From Chrysoporthe austroafricana (Eukaryota; Ascomycota; Sordariomycetes; Diaporthales; Cryphonectriaceae): 64,000 nucleotides of DNA. The number at the start of each line of letters is the position of its first letter. The first letter of the stretch is position 1. A model generated the notes under the pieces. The model searched no databases and was not told the origin of the DNA. It worked only from the letters and a program-made list of their open reading frames with translations. A program made the translations under genes and the position numbers. Shown here piece by piece: positions 46,637 through 57,147 of this stretch. The stretch covers positions 806,001 through 870,000 of the forward strand of contig JYIP02000011.1 of assembly GCA_001051155.2 (NCBI GenBank). Reading direction: 5' to 3'.

Positions 46637-48436
46637 ATGGACGCCCCGAGTCCCAGCTCGATCGTCGAGCAGCCTACCGAGAGGCCACCGCGGCTTTCCA
46701 TCCTCCATGGGCCTGTCGACCCTCCCCTTGTCGACCTCACCCTCGGCGAGCTCCTCGAGGTGCAATGCCAGGCCAACGGAGAGGCGGAGTGTATCAGCAT
46801 CCCGTGGACAGGCGCCCGTTGGTCCTATGATGATCTTCGCCGACAGTCCAGTCTCATTGCTAGGGCTCTGCTCGCCGAGGGGATTCAGCATGGCGACAGG
46901 GTGGCCATCATGGCCGGCAACTGCGAGCAATACGCTGCTATCTTCTTTGCTGTGGTGAGGATCGGTGCTATCCTCGTGATTCTCAACAACACATACACGC
47001 CCTCCGAGGCCATGTACGGGATCGGCTTTACGGCATGTAAATTCTTCTTCACGACCAAGAGGATCGGTCGGATGAACAACGAGCCCCTGCTGGTACAGCT
47101 TGCGGAAAAGGACGATGCGCCGAAAGTGGTGATCTTGAGAGGCGACAGCGCGGGCTACAGGACATACGAGGACATGATCCTTCGGGGAAGCAAGGAGGAT
47201 CCGTACAAGATGTACAAGCACGAGACCAAAGTGTCGACATACGACGTGTGCAACCTGCAGTTTACGAGTGGGACGACCGGCCACCCGAAGGCTGCGATGC
47301 TCACGCACCACAACATCGTTAACAACTCCCGCTTCATCGGGGACCGGATGCGCCTCACAACCGCAGATGTGCTGTGCTGCCCGCCCCCGCTCTTCCACTG
47401 CTTCGGCCTTGTCCTGGGCCTGCTCGCTACCATAACCCACGGCGCGAAAATTGTCTACCCTGCCGAAGTGTTCGACGGGCCCGCGACGATCCGCGCTGTC
47501 CAGGAGGAACAATGTACGGCGCTGCACGGCGTGCCGGCCATGTTTGACACGCTCCTGGCCCTGCCAGAGGCCGCATCGCTCGAGGCGTCTAAGCTCAAGC
47601 TGAGGACGGGGATCATCGCAGGCGCCCCGGTTCCGCGATATCTGATGGAGCAGCTCGTCTCGAAGCTCGGCATGACGGAGTTCACCTCCAGCTATGGGCT
47701 GACGGAGGCCAGCCCGACGTGCTTCAACGCCTTCACCGACGACCCGATCCACACCAGGCTGAGCACCGTGGGCACGCTGATGCCGCATGCCCATGCCAAG
47801 ATCGTCGATCGCGACGGCAATGTCCTCCCCATCGGGGAGAGAGGCGAGCTGTGGATGGGCGGCTACCAGCTACAGGCCGGGTATTGGAATAACAGCGAGA
47901 AGACGGCGGAGGTGATGACGCGGGACGAGAACGGGATCATGTGGCTGCACACGGGTGATGAGGCGGTCTTCAACGAGCAAGGGTACTGCAGTATTACGGG
48001 GCGATTCAAGGACATTATTATTCGAGGTGAGTCGCTGCTGAAGATCTTGCCCTGGAGCCGCAACAATGCCAACTAACGCTCAATAGGCGGGGAAAATATC
48101 TATCCTCTCGAGATCGAAGAGCGCCTCATGGCCCATCCTTCGGTAACCCTCGCCGTGGTGGTCGGTATCAAGGATGAGCACTATGGTGAGGTCGTCGGTG
48201 CATTTCTAGACGGCAAGAAGGATGCCAAGTCTCACCTCTCTAAGACGGAGGTCCGTGACTGGGTCACCAAGAGGCTGGGTAGGCACAAGGCCCCGGCCCA
48301 CGTATTTTGGATGGGCGAAGGGGGCGTTCCGGCTACGGTGCCGCTAACGGGCAGTGGCAAGGTGCGCAAGTTTGAGCTGGCCAAGGTTGGAGAGGATCTT
48401 TTGAAGAAGCAGGCGGGGAAGACGTCCAAGTTGTAG
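46637..48436 (+). CDS. sidI: Mevalonyl-CoA ligase SidI (siderophore biosynthesis)
   Basis: AMP-forming acyl-CoA ligase that, in Aspergillus, activates mevalonate for the acyl arm of fusarinine C/TAFC. The spliced model is 46637..48026 + 48087..48436, giving 579 residues. The 60-nt intron (GTGAGT, AACTAAC branch, CAATAG) splits the A8 motif, so splicing restores DIIIRGGENIYPLEIE. Adenylation motifs are LQFTSGTTGHPKAAMLTHHN (about 209-228), SSYGLTEASP (about 351-360), HTGDEAVF and GRFKDIIIRGG. The N-terminal block LSILHGP...PPL.DLTLGELL and PWTGARW are the parts that make me assign SidI rather than a generic fatty-acyl ligase. The protein ends in SKL, a canonical PTS1, implying peroxisomal location. 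sidF follows on the same strand 858 bp downstream. Confidence 0.87.
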
Positions 48437-48714
48437 GTGTGAAGAGGACTGTTAGTCTCGCGAGAACTAGACCGCAGGCGTTCCAGGACCACTGTATATA
48501 TTTCTAGACTATTCTATGGATTTCAGTGCTGAGGCCAGAAGTGATTGAGACCAGCAGGTCTGACCTAGACTTGGGGGTATCTACCGCGCAGGCTCGGATT
48601 CATCTTCGACACATGCAAGCGGCTTCGTTGTAGGGCAATGTAGAGCTGTGCGAGTAGGGCTGCATGAAAGAGGTAGGGGTCAAGATGAACAACCCCCGGC
48701 CGGCCGAGAAAAAA

Positions 48715-48723
48715 TTATCTGAT
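48715..48723 (-). promoter_or_regulatory. SreA-type iron-GATA site 1 upstream of sidF
   Basis: TTATCTGAT on the plus strand is a perfect complement of ATCWGATAA (W = A) and is followed by CC. Confidence 0.7.
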
Positions 48724-48763
48724 CCGACACGAGTGCGAGATCGGCAGCCAAGCCGCTGAAATT

Positions 48764-48772
48764 TTATCAGAT
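48764..48772 (-). promoter_or_regulatory. SreA-type iron-GATA site 2 upstream of sidF
   Basis: TTATCAGAT, a perfect match. It starts 49 bp after site 1 and has the same orientation. Confidence 0.7.
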
Positions 48773-48795
48773 CGCAGGGGAGCGGTCAACTAAAG

Positions 48796-48804
48796 TTATC
48801 AGAT
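48796..48804 (-). promoter_or_regulatory. SreA-type iron-GATA site 3 upstream of sidF
   Basis: TTATCAGAT, a perfect match. It starts 32 bp after site 2 (about three helical turns), same orientation, followed by CC as in site 1. Confidence 0.7.
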
Positions 48805-49294
48805 CCGTCCGCCGCGCAGACATCCCCTGTCGTCAACGACCACACGGCATGTGTGATTGGTGAGAGCCCGAAGATGATGTTCCTCGCTTATGCGTGGCTG
48901 GGCGGATCCACGTCGCGATGACGACGATCGCCCTCCCCCCACATGTCCCATAGACAGGATGGAGCAGCTCGGTCTCATGTGCTCACGGTGCTCTCGGCTT
49001 CTTTGGTCGGATCAGACGGAGAAAGGAGCAGATGCCACGCAGGGCGGGTCCAGAACGTCAAGGAGGCGCCCCTCTGCAGACGAGGCGGGGACTTGGCCAT
49101 GGGTCACGGGAAAATTCTATTCATCAACCGGGGCGCCGAGGTAGACCGGGAGTGAGGAATGCAGACTCGTCAGATGGGCTCATACGCCCGCCAGGCTGTG
49201 TCTCTTGCGACCTTGGCCACCTCCAACTCAGCCTGTTGGCAAGCTCGCTCGTTTGAGATTCCGTCTGTCATTGTGAGACTGCAACGTGGAAGAC

Positions 49295-50626
49295 ATGTCG
49301 CGCGTCACACTTGCAGACTGGCCCTCGTCGGAGCCAGTCCTGCGGCTACCGCACCCGTACCAGACGCCATACTATTTCACGAACTCCGGAAGATCGACGT
49401 CATCCTCAACCACGCCGTACCAGCTGACAGCGCCGTCGACCGACAGCTTCAAGGGCCAGATGCCCCCTGAATCCCTTCACAACGATAAGCTCTACTTCAG
49501 CGAACCCGAGGGCCTCAAGTCCAGCGAACGTCCTGCCGAGTCCAACAACACAGCGTGGGCCCGCGCCCGCCGGTCCCCGGCAGTCAGCATTGAGTGGACC
49601 GCGGACGAGCCACCGACGCTCGCGCAGGTATGGCTCGTCGTCTACGCGCTCTTCACCGTTCGCCATGAGGACGAGTTCATCCGCCTCGCCCTCTCCGGCG
49701 GAGGTAAGGAGATCCTGTCAAACCAGCTTCGGGCCTCCATGCTCGCCGTCAACCACCCTCTCGACGGCGGCCACGACACAAGCATCTCCGAAGAGCTCAT
49801 CCTCTTGCGCGCCTCCTTCTGGCAGGGCGCGGGCTCGCCCTTCGGCGCGCGCTCCGTGTGGGTTCCAACCGACGAGCCCGGGACGACCTATGCGTCACAG
49901 GCCGTTCCGGCGCTCGACTACATGCTGACCAGCAACCCCGGCCTCGCGCTCGTCTGGCACCCACGCCGCGCGCCCAAGCCCCGTCCTGGGAGCACCTTCT
50001 ACAGCCGCTGGATCCCGCACCTGAAGGAGAACTTCAGCATGGTGTCGCTGGACCACACAAACCCGGAACACGTCAACCTCTTCCACAGGTGGCAGAACGA
50101 CCCGCGTGTGAGCCAGGGGTGGAACGCGCCGGGGACGCTGGACCAGCACCGCGAATACCTGTGCGGGATACAAGAGGACCCGCACCAATTTGCGGTGCTG
50201 GCTGCGTTTGATGGCGTCTTCTTTGCGTACTTTGAGATCTACTGGGCCCGCGAGGACAAACTGGGCGCGTACTACCAGAGTCGGGACTTTGATCGAGGTC
50301 GGCACTCGCTGGTCGGTGAGGTGAAGTACCGAGGTGCTCACCGGGTTGGGGCGTGGTGGAGCAGCCTCATACATTATCTTTTCTTGGATGACCCGCGTAC
50401 GACCCAGGTGGTTGGTGAGCCCAAGTTCACCAACACGACCGTGCTGGCTTATGACTTTGTCCACGGGTTCGGCGTTGAAAAATTCGTGGACCTGCCGAAC
50501 AAGAGGAGCACCTTGATGAAATGCTCAAGAGAGAGATTCTTCCAGATCTGCCCGCTGGCAGAGGATGAGAGGGGACGTAAGAAGGTTGTGGCTGGCACAC
50601 AGGTCGGCTTGGTGCCGAAGCTGTAG
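49295..50626 (+). CDS. sidF: Hydroxyornithine anhydromevalonyl transacylase SidF (GNAT/AlcB-like)
   Basis: In Aspergillus, SidF transfers anhydromevalonyl from CoA to N5-hydroxyornithine, the building block of fusarinine C and TAFC. The model is a single exon of 443 residues. I chose the ATG at 49295 (MSRVTLADWPSSEP); the frame is open three codons further up only with a non-ATG start. The N-terminal half is divergent. The C-terminal half (about 240-420) is the siderophore acetyltransferase (GNAT, AlcB/RhbD type) fold: MVSLDHTNPEHVNLFHRWQNDPRVSQGWN, FAYFEIYWAREDKLGAYY, DRGRHSLVGE, DDPRTTQVVGEP and FGVEKFVDLPNKRSTLM. The C-terminus PKL fits the PTS1 consensus, consistent with the reported peroxisomal site of SidF. 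The promoter has three iron-GATA sites. It follows sidI and converges on a flavoprotein gene 178 bp away. Confidence 0.9.
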   Translation: MSRVTLADWPSSEPVLRLPHPYQTPYYFTNSGRSTSSSTTPYQLTAPSTDSFKGQMPPESLHNDKLYFSEPEGLKSSERPAESNNTAWARARRSPAVSIEWTADEPPTLAQVWLVVYALFTVRHEDEFIRLALSGGGKEILSNQLRASMLAVNHPLDGGHDTSISEELILLRASFWQGAGSPFGARSVWVPTDEPGTTYASQAVPALDYMLTSNPGLALVWHPRRAPKPRPGSTFYSRWIPHLKENFSMVSLDHTNPEHVNLFHRWQNDPRVSQGWNAPGTLDQHREYLCGIQEDPHQFAVLAAFDGVFFAYFEIYWAREDKLGAYYQSRDFDRGRHSLVGEVKYRGAHRVGAWWSSLIHYLFLDDPRTTQVVGEPKFTNTTVLAYDFVHGFGVEKFVDLPNKRSTLMKCSRERFFQICPLAEDERGRKKVVAGTQVGLVPKL

Positions 50627-50804
50627 GTTGTATGGGCGACGTGGGTCGTTACGAAGCTCTCGCATATTCTGTATATCTAAAAAGTAAAGTAGATCCATAA
50701 TAAGAAGCCAGGATTGACCAGCGATTATGATATGCCCGCTCGAGGATTCAACCGGACGCCTCCCATGGAGATGCTGTTATATTCACATCTGGTCCCTCAT
50801 CTAT

Positions 50805-52309
50805 CTAGGAGACCGCTCTGGACTCACCGGTCTGCTCGCCTAGCTTCATGTAATTCCAGCAGACTGTATTTTGTCAGCGGTATATTGACAAGGCTGATGG
50901 TAGTATGGGACTTACTGTCAAACCCGAGATCGTTGCCGAAGTACGCCCTCATGACGTCCTCTCCCGACAAGACACCTTGGGAAGGGCTATACGCGATAGC
51001 CTTCTTACCCACAGCCAACCCTATCATCGGCGGGATCTCAGCTAGCTCCTGGAATTTGGGCGTGTCCCCGTTGATCTTTCCCATGATAGACTCATGAATG
51101 TTGTGCGCCGCAAAGAAGCCCATGTGCATCGCAGCTCCACATCGCTTGATGCCCGACCACTTGGCCGCATCACCAATGGCAAAGTGACGCTCGGCATTCG
51201 GCATGACCTCGGTGAACATCAGGTTTGGCCTGACCTTGACCAGACCCTCACCATCCAGTGCCTCCTTCGGTAGGAACTCCGTCGACGGAATGCTCTTTGA
51301 GACGGCAACGATGACTGCACTAGCATACAACTTCTCGCCGTCTGTGAACTCAACCTCGGTCACCGTGCTGCCCTGCTCATTCCTCACCTCCTTCGTCCCC
51401 ACGAGCCGCTTGCCCATGAGCGTCTCCACGCCCGCCTCCTTGACGAGGTCCAGCGCGCGGTCCTTGCACTCATCTGGAAGAGGCTCAGAGCTCAGGAGGC
51501 GGTCGCGACTGTGCACGAGCGTGACCTTCATCTCGGGCTGGACTAGCTTCAATTCCGAGGCCATTTCGATACCTACCGCGCCGCCACCCACCACGACGAT
51601 ACCCGCATGGGCGTTGCGCACCGCGTTGATGTGCGATGCGGCCTCGAAGAGGTATTGCTTCCGCAGCAGGGACTGAGGGACTACAGGCCACACGCGGCGA
51701 AGTCCGGTCGCGATGACGAGATAGTCGTAGGTGAGGTCCCGGGAGCTCTGGCTCGCCGTGTCAAGGATGGTTGTGATTTTGTTGGAGGCGTCGACGGATG
51801 TAATGGAGCCTTGGATGATGCTGATCTTGGGATTCTGGAGGGCGGGGATGTCGGCGTACTTCACCCAAGCTCTGGAGGCATAGGCTTCATCTGCAAGGGC
51901 TAACGGCGAGCCGATGAGATGGTCTGGGCGATAGCATCGGTCAGTGGAAAGCTCTTAATCTGAGTGAGTCATCCAGACTGTGGAATGGCAGGCCCAGGAG
52001 CTCATCCGAAGTACGTTTCAACATATGGCAGATCTATGATCTAAAAACAATACCACTCGCCGCTCCATGAAGACCTGCATGGGCGATTGGGGGGAAACAC
52101 GCACAATAGCCGTCCCGTTCATCAACAATGGTCACATCAAGGGGAATCTTGCCATCATGGCCGGGAAGGACTCCGCTGCCGGTCCTCGCCGCGCGTCCCT
52201 CTGCTAGGTCGACCAGACTAAGTGCTGCGGATAGACCGCCATATGAGCCGCCGAGGATGAGCACCCGGAAGGGCGTGGACTTGGAGGAATCGTCGAGCTG
52301 AGAACCCAT
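50805..52309 (-). CDS. AIF/AMID-like FAD-dependent pyridine nucleotide oxidoreductase
   Basis: The spliced model is 52309..52105 + 51923..50916 + 50863..50805, giving 423 residues. Introns are 181 nt (GTGCGT..GCCCAG) and 52 nt (GTAAGT..ATACAG). The first restores DERDGYYHLIGSPLA and the second the family's C-terminal GFDICWNYMKLG. The FAD-binding Rossmann motif is VLILGGSYGGLSAAL (about 16-30), the NAD(P)H motif is IVVVGGGAVGIEMASEL (about 170-186), and the second flavin motif is ERHFAIGDAAKW (about 310). The family includes FSP1/AMID and fungal AIF-like proteins, oxidoreductases acting on quinones or linked to cell death. No targeting sequence is obvious. It lies tail-to-tail with sidF; a direct siderophore role is not indicated by the protein. 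Confidence 0.88.
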
Positions 52310-53068
52310 GATGCTTTTGGCAAGAGTCTCTGTGTTCTACTTGAGAAGAGAGCGCTCACCCAAGGAGGGTTCAGAGCGCAGTACAGGGAGTAATTATTTT
52401 GAAGCAGACGAAGGTGACAGCTGGGTGACTACACCGAGGCCGGGTCCACAGAGCCTGAATTACATAGTGGAGGCTGGCTTCGTTTTATGCATATGCGGAT
52501 TGCGATGGATACCTTCAAGCTTCAACCGGAGCCCCTGCTGGCCATATTATTGTATGGGTCCTCGTACGGCTCCACGACGGGCGATCCTTGCATTGACACC
52601 GTGTACAGTATAGTATCTATAGTTCCCATCTTCGCCGTCACCGCCACACAATCAGATTGATCTAATCAGATGCATCTGATAGCCATGATATCTACAGCAC
52701 GCTAAGTTGAGACGCTTAATGATGCTATAAGTTGAGGATTTCGACTTTGAAGTGGTGTCATAGTTGTATACGTTGTGCATGCGCATGAGAGCCTCAGTAG
52801 ACGGAGTCTCGAAATCTTGAATCCACTCAAGTTTGACCGGGACCGCTCCGACACAGGAGGTCATTTGCAAAAGATGACCCTTGCAAAAGCCCAGTGCTTA
52901 CTGTGTTAGTACGTACCTAGATCTGACCCTCTACCCGGCATGCGCGTTTAGAGGCCGCAGCAATTAACGAATCTCAAAGGCCACGAATAGCTTATTTCCC
53001 GGTCTATCGCCATATTTAATTAGGCAGCGGGTTCTTCAAGTTGACTGCTTACATGCTTCTCTGACTTA
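52310..53068. other. Upstream region of the AIF-like gene
   Basis: About 760 bp. It contains a 16-bp perfect palindrome (52665-52680) in a run of ATCAGAT/ATCTGAT words, about 355 bp from the ATG. Nothing else recognised. Confidence 0.45.
52665..52680. promoter_or_regulatory. Palindromic ATCAGAT-ATCTGAT element
   Basis: ATCAGATGCATCTGAT is a perfect 16-bp palindrome. Its right part extends to ATCTGATAG, one base off the iron-GATA consensus ATCWGATAA. A further ATCAGAT stands 14 bp upstream (52651). It could be a bZIP/GATA-type site for the AIF-like gene; this is inference. Confidence 0.4.
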
Positions 53069-53344
53069 ATGTACAACCGGAAAATGTCCCTCACCAACGA
53101 TCTTCACCGCTACATGAACGCTCTTCAGATCCGAAAGCTCAACGCTTCGATGTCTCTAGGGCCAGCTTTGATACCTCCACCAGACCCTGACGCTGATTAT
53201 TACGTTCCCCTATATGAAGTCGCCCTCTCACTACTCGAGCCCATGTCTGTGAGCACTCTGTTACACTATCTGGCGTCTGTTCGCAGTCCGAATGGTGGTC
53301 TTTTCGATTGGCTCAGACACCGAGGCGATGGTAGCATAGCTTGA
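53069..53344 (+). CDS. Small hypothetical protein
   Basis: A 91-codon frame from an ATG, with coding-like synonymous usage (C- and T-ending codons) unlike the surrounding AT-richer DNA. The product is polar and helix-prone, ending GGLFDWLRHRGDGSIA. It has no signal peptide, Cys motif or domain that I recognise. A 14-bp inverted repeat follows 24 bp after the stop. It could be a gene, one exon or chance. Confidence 0.35.
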   Translation: MYNRKMSLTNDLHRYMNALQIRKLNASMSLGPALIPPPDPDADYYVPLYEVALSLLEPMSVSTLLHYLASVRSPNGGLFDWLRHRGDGSIA

Positions 53345-55120
53345 AATAACTGCAAATGACTTCTGGGTTCTCACCATTGAGGAGCTTTGAAGACTGGAGA
53401 AGCGGAGAACGCTTGGGATAGAGAGGCTCAATGGTGAGAATCTTTAGAGACTCTGGAGTTGGAGTGTAGGTGGGTAGGCAAGTGGATCCTTAGATGTCGA
53501 AGCTGGAACAGCTGGTTGATACACCCCACAGTCCAACCTAGCAGTTAGTAAAAAGCGTAGAGGGCTGGAGGTTTGCTCGGGGTCAATCAAATTCGATTCC
53601 GACCTTGCTAATGTTATGGGCCTGCTGTTTTTCCAACGTTGTTAAATTTGGCCCGAAAAGGAAGACATTTTCACTGCGTTATATGTTATTACGATGGGTG
53701 GGGGCCTTCCTGATGGTGCCTGAGCCATGAACCTCATAGCCACGATCCGAAACAGAATAAGGATCTAACACTAGGCAAATGGTAGCTTCTGCGATTTCTA
53801 GGGGCCAATTTGGATACCCTAGCTAATAATTGATCCTCCCTGTGTTCTCCTGGCTGCTTGCCAAAACTCGATCACCTGTTACTATAAGCTGTCTCCATAC
53901 CTTAAATTCCTAGGCTACAGAAGGGACGAGGCCTGAAGGCAGTAGATCGTCGTTTTATATCTTCTCCTGGTGCTGGAGGCGATACTCACAACAGGCTACC
54001 AAAAAGGTGTTCTGTATTGAAATTTGGCGGCCAGTCACAGGCTTGCAGAGAACACGTGGCTTACGATGAAATTCAGCTCGCTAGTGTATATTGATGTCGA
54101 GCACAGAGTAAGCTTGCTTCCCAGTGTGCCCACCTTTTTAAGGCACAAATAGGATCACAATGGTTTCCAGATATGCGGAAATGGATCTAATGCTGCCGCG
54201 CCGCGGGCCAGGTGCGGCACTGCCCCTAACGAATGTTGTCTAGACGCCCATCGGTGCAGCTCAATTGCTGTATCGAGTGTGGCTGCTCGGTTTAAGAAAC
54301 CTTGAATCCAGGACCCAATTCTCTGGCACTCCCCGCATATTCCTGCGTGTGTTTCTGCGCCTGATAGGTATGTTTTCGTAGAATGTTGCAACAATGAAGT
54401 TGAGATTCACCACGAGGTTGAGTGAGAAGGTTCTTTGGTCACAACCTGTAATCCCTTGGGTTCAGATCATCATAATTACATGTCAAATCTCGCAGCGACG
54501 CCGACGATGCCTTTGAAGAGTTTATTCCCCAAACTGAATGCGGTACATTTTCCCACTGTGTACGGCCCTATGCTCGGCAAGACTGAAAGAAAGTGATGAC
54601 CGAACGGACTTGCGTGATACATTGCCGAGTGCAATTGACCCAATATCGTTCAGCAAGCGAGATGTGTCAGCTAACTCTGTAGGCACAGGCAGCGGTGGCC
54701 CTTTGATTTCTCGAGCCATGTTGCAGGGGTGGGAGAGATCTTGAAACCCCCCTGATCCTGAGAAATTACTGAATCCAGAATGACAACCCCTGGGCCCATT
54801 TATAGAGGCGGCTGCACGATGAGGATCCTACCACAAGCCACAATCCAACGTGGCCGGAAGGCCTCAGGCTGGCCTGGCCACTGTTATGAGGATTCGAAGG
54901 ATGCCTAGAGGATGTCAATCGAGCTTAAAGAGTATAAAGCAATGATTATGGCAGGTATAAGACTCAATTCGCGCCAAAGTGCAGGCTTGCATCGTGATTT
55001 GAGTAGAGTAGCACAATATACTCGTTCCTTACCTTGTGAGAATCCCTTCGTTGTCTTGTTAATCAGCCCGTTCGTTTTCGTCTCTTTTCTCTTTCACCTG
55101 TCTCTCTTCGCTCTTCAAAA
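53345..55120. other. AT-richer intergenic region
   Basis: About 1.8 kb with no supported gene. It contains a stem-loop at 53368-53440 and, in its last 200 bp, the T/C-rich promoter and leader of the GPI-anchored protein gene. Confidence 0.45.
53368..53440. repeat. 14-bp perfect inverted repeat (stem-loop)
   Basis: TTCTCACCATTGAG (53368-53381) and its exact complement at 53427-53440 enclose a 45-nt loop, directly after the small ORF. It may be a transcript 3' structure. Confidence 0.8.
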
Positions 55121-56849
55121 ATGACCCGACCGGCCATCGCGTTGGCCTTCGCCTCCTTGACCGCTGGAGCTCTGAGCAGTGTAGACGGAGCGGCGTCGAC
55201 TGGGCCAATCTCAAGCCGCGATATCAGCACCGGTACCCATGCTGAATCCGCGCGTCTAAGTAAGAGAGCGGAGCCCGAGACCCTTGATATGAGTGTGTCA
55301 TTGGAGAATCAGGTCATATTTGACGGGTGAGTCTCGTACATATGGCACGAATTCTTTCCCACGTTACCCGGACTGACATAGGGACGTTCTCCTGATAGCA
55401 ACTCAAATTTCTTCGGCGCAGTACCTGCTGGTGAAATTGGGTTGCCACCGGTGACCGTGACCTGCTCGAAATGTTGCACATCCGGAAACATCACGGCCTC
55501 TTTCCCTGATGTCGACGGCATTGACGACGTCTTCCGCATTGACATGAAGGGTCTATCAGCCTATATCGAGCTAGATGTATTGGCCAAGGGAGCCTCGACC
55601 TTTTCAATACCACTGTTTACTGCTCCAACGAACTTGCTCAGTGCCGTGATTGAGGGCTTCGACGTCGGTTTGACCTTCGAGGTCGATCTTGTTCTCAATC
55701 TTGCCGCAGCCATTGATGTACATGGAGGGTTTGCAGTTGAGTTCCCAGAAAACACATTTTTTGAGGCAGGCCTCCTTGACGGAGTATTGGGAAACACTTC
55801 ATTGTAAGTCCCTTCTGTCGCCGCCACACTGCCTATCACGGTTCAAGACATTGATACTTCCTGACAGCGAGGGGATCAAAACTCAATCCCTTCCCTTTTC
55901 GGCCAGCCTCAATGGCACGCAAAAGTTCCAGGCCGACCTGCGTATGAAGGCTTTCGCGGGCCTCAACGCGACGGTAGAGACTCTGGGTGTCGCAGCCGGT
56001 GTGGGAGCCTATGCCAACCTCGTGGAGTTCATCGCTGAGCTAGAGACGACTCCACAATGCCAACTACAGTCTTCCGAGTCTGCCAACATGAATCTGGGCG
56101 TGTACGGCGGTGCTGATGTCGACGTTGGTGGCATTGCCTTTGGTGCGGTGCCCACGATTTCCACCACACTGTTCTCGGCGGACATCGGTACCCAGTGTTT
56201 GGTAGCCACTGGTCTCTCTCTCACGCCCAAGACGACCGTAGCGGTTGCGACGACATCATGCCAAGTCACAACGGCACCATCTTCTGCATCTTCTGGAGCT
56301 ATCGCCGCCTCGACTAACGATAGCGGCTCATTATCAACCCCTGCCTTGGGTTCTACAACTGTCGTAACCCTGACCAAGTGCGCGTCAGCTATCATAAACT
56401 GTCCCACAGGTTTGGCGTCTACCTTAGAGTTCACATCGACCGTCTGTCCATCAGCGTCCACGACAGCGGGGGTCTGTTTCGCGGCGAACGCAACCAGCCT
56501 CGTTTCTCTGTCCAGTTTCGTCTCGACGGCGACCCAAGATAGTGTGCCATCATCGTTAGGAGCTTCGTCACGACAGACAGCAGCAACAGCATCGTTCAGG
56601 ACCACAAATAGTCCTCAGCCGACTGGTGTTGGCGTCAACGGCGGCCTTCTCAATGGTTCCGTGCAGTCTTCAATAAATGGAACTATAACAGTAGCACCTC
56701 GACCGTCACCCCCGACACAAACGCTAAGCAGCTTGAGTTCGCCCAGTGCAGTAACAGCAGAGGCTGGGCAAGGAATTCTGCAGCAGAGATGGAGTTTTTG
56801 CTCCATTGCTCTTGCTACTGTTGCGATTATCGTTGTTTGTAGCCTATAG
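55121..56849 (+). CDS. GPI-anchored Ser/Thr-rich cell-surface protein
   Basis: The spliced model is 55121..55326 + 55399..55803 + 55868..56849, giving 530 residues. The introns are 72 nt (GTGAGT..TGATAG) and 64 nt (GTAAGT..CTGACAG), both restoring frame. A signal peptide (about 1-24) is followed by a Kex2-like dibasic site (SKR|AE near 49). A folded-looking domain (about 70-330) has an early CSKC-C cluster, alternating beta-like strands and repeated Asn-glycosylation sequons. A Ser/Thr-rich region (about 335-495) and a final hydrophobic stretch (SIALATVAIIVVCSL) after small residues form a GPI-attachment signal. This is the layout of a wall or plasma-membrane mannoprotein. I do not recognise the ectodomain family. 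Confidence 0.8.
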
Positions 56850-57147
56850 GCCGACGGCCGGGGTTGGGAATGGCGGAAATTTGCTTGCTAGTATGTATGT
56901 GATACCCCTAGGACCTATTAGTGAATTTCAAAATTCAATTCCCTGTGCCATAGGACCAGCGTGGACTATCACTGAAGGCTGGCGTGCCGCGTTGGGATTT
57001 GGGCCGTCTTGAGGCTGAGACTAGCAATGTACTGTATGTAGCCCCCTGCTCAACACACCAGCACGTCATCGGGAAGTTTTGTGCACGCCTCTCCTAATAC
57101 GTCTGTCGAGTAGAGCAGAGATCGAGGAGTTCTCACGGCTCGTGAAG

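Larger units (their letters stand above)
48437..49294. promoter_or_regulatory. sidI-sidF intergenic region, iron-responsive promoter of sidF
   Basis: An 858-bp spacer between two co-oriented siderophore genes. It carries three perfect TTATCWGAT sites within 90 bp (48715-48804), 490-580 bp upstream of the sidF ATG. Short frames in it are not supported. Confidence 0.6.
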
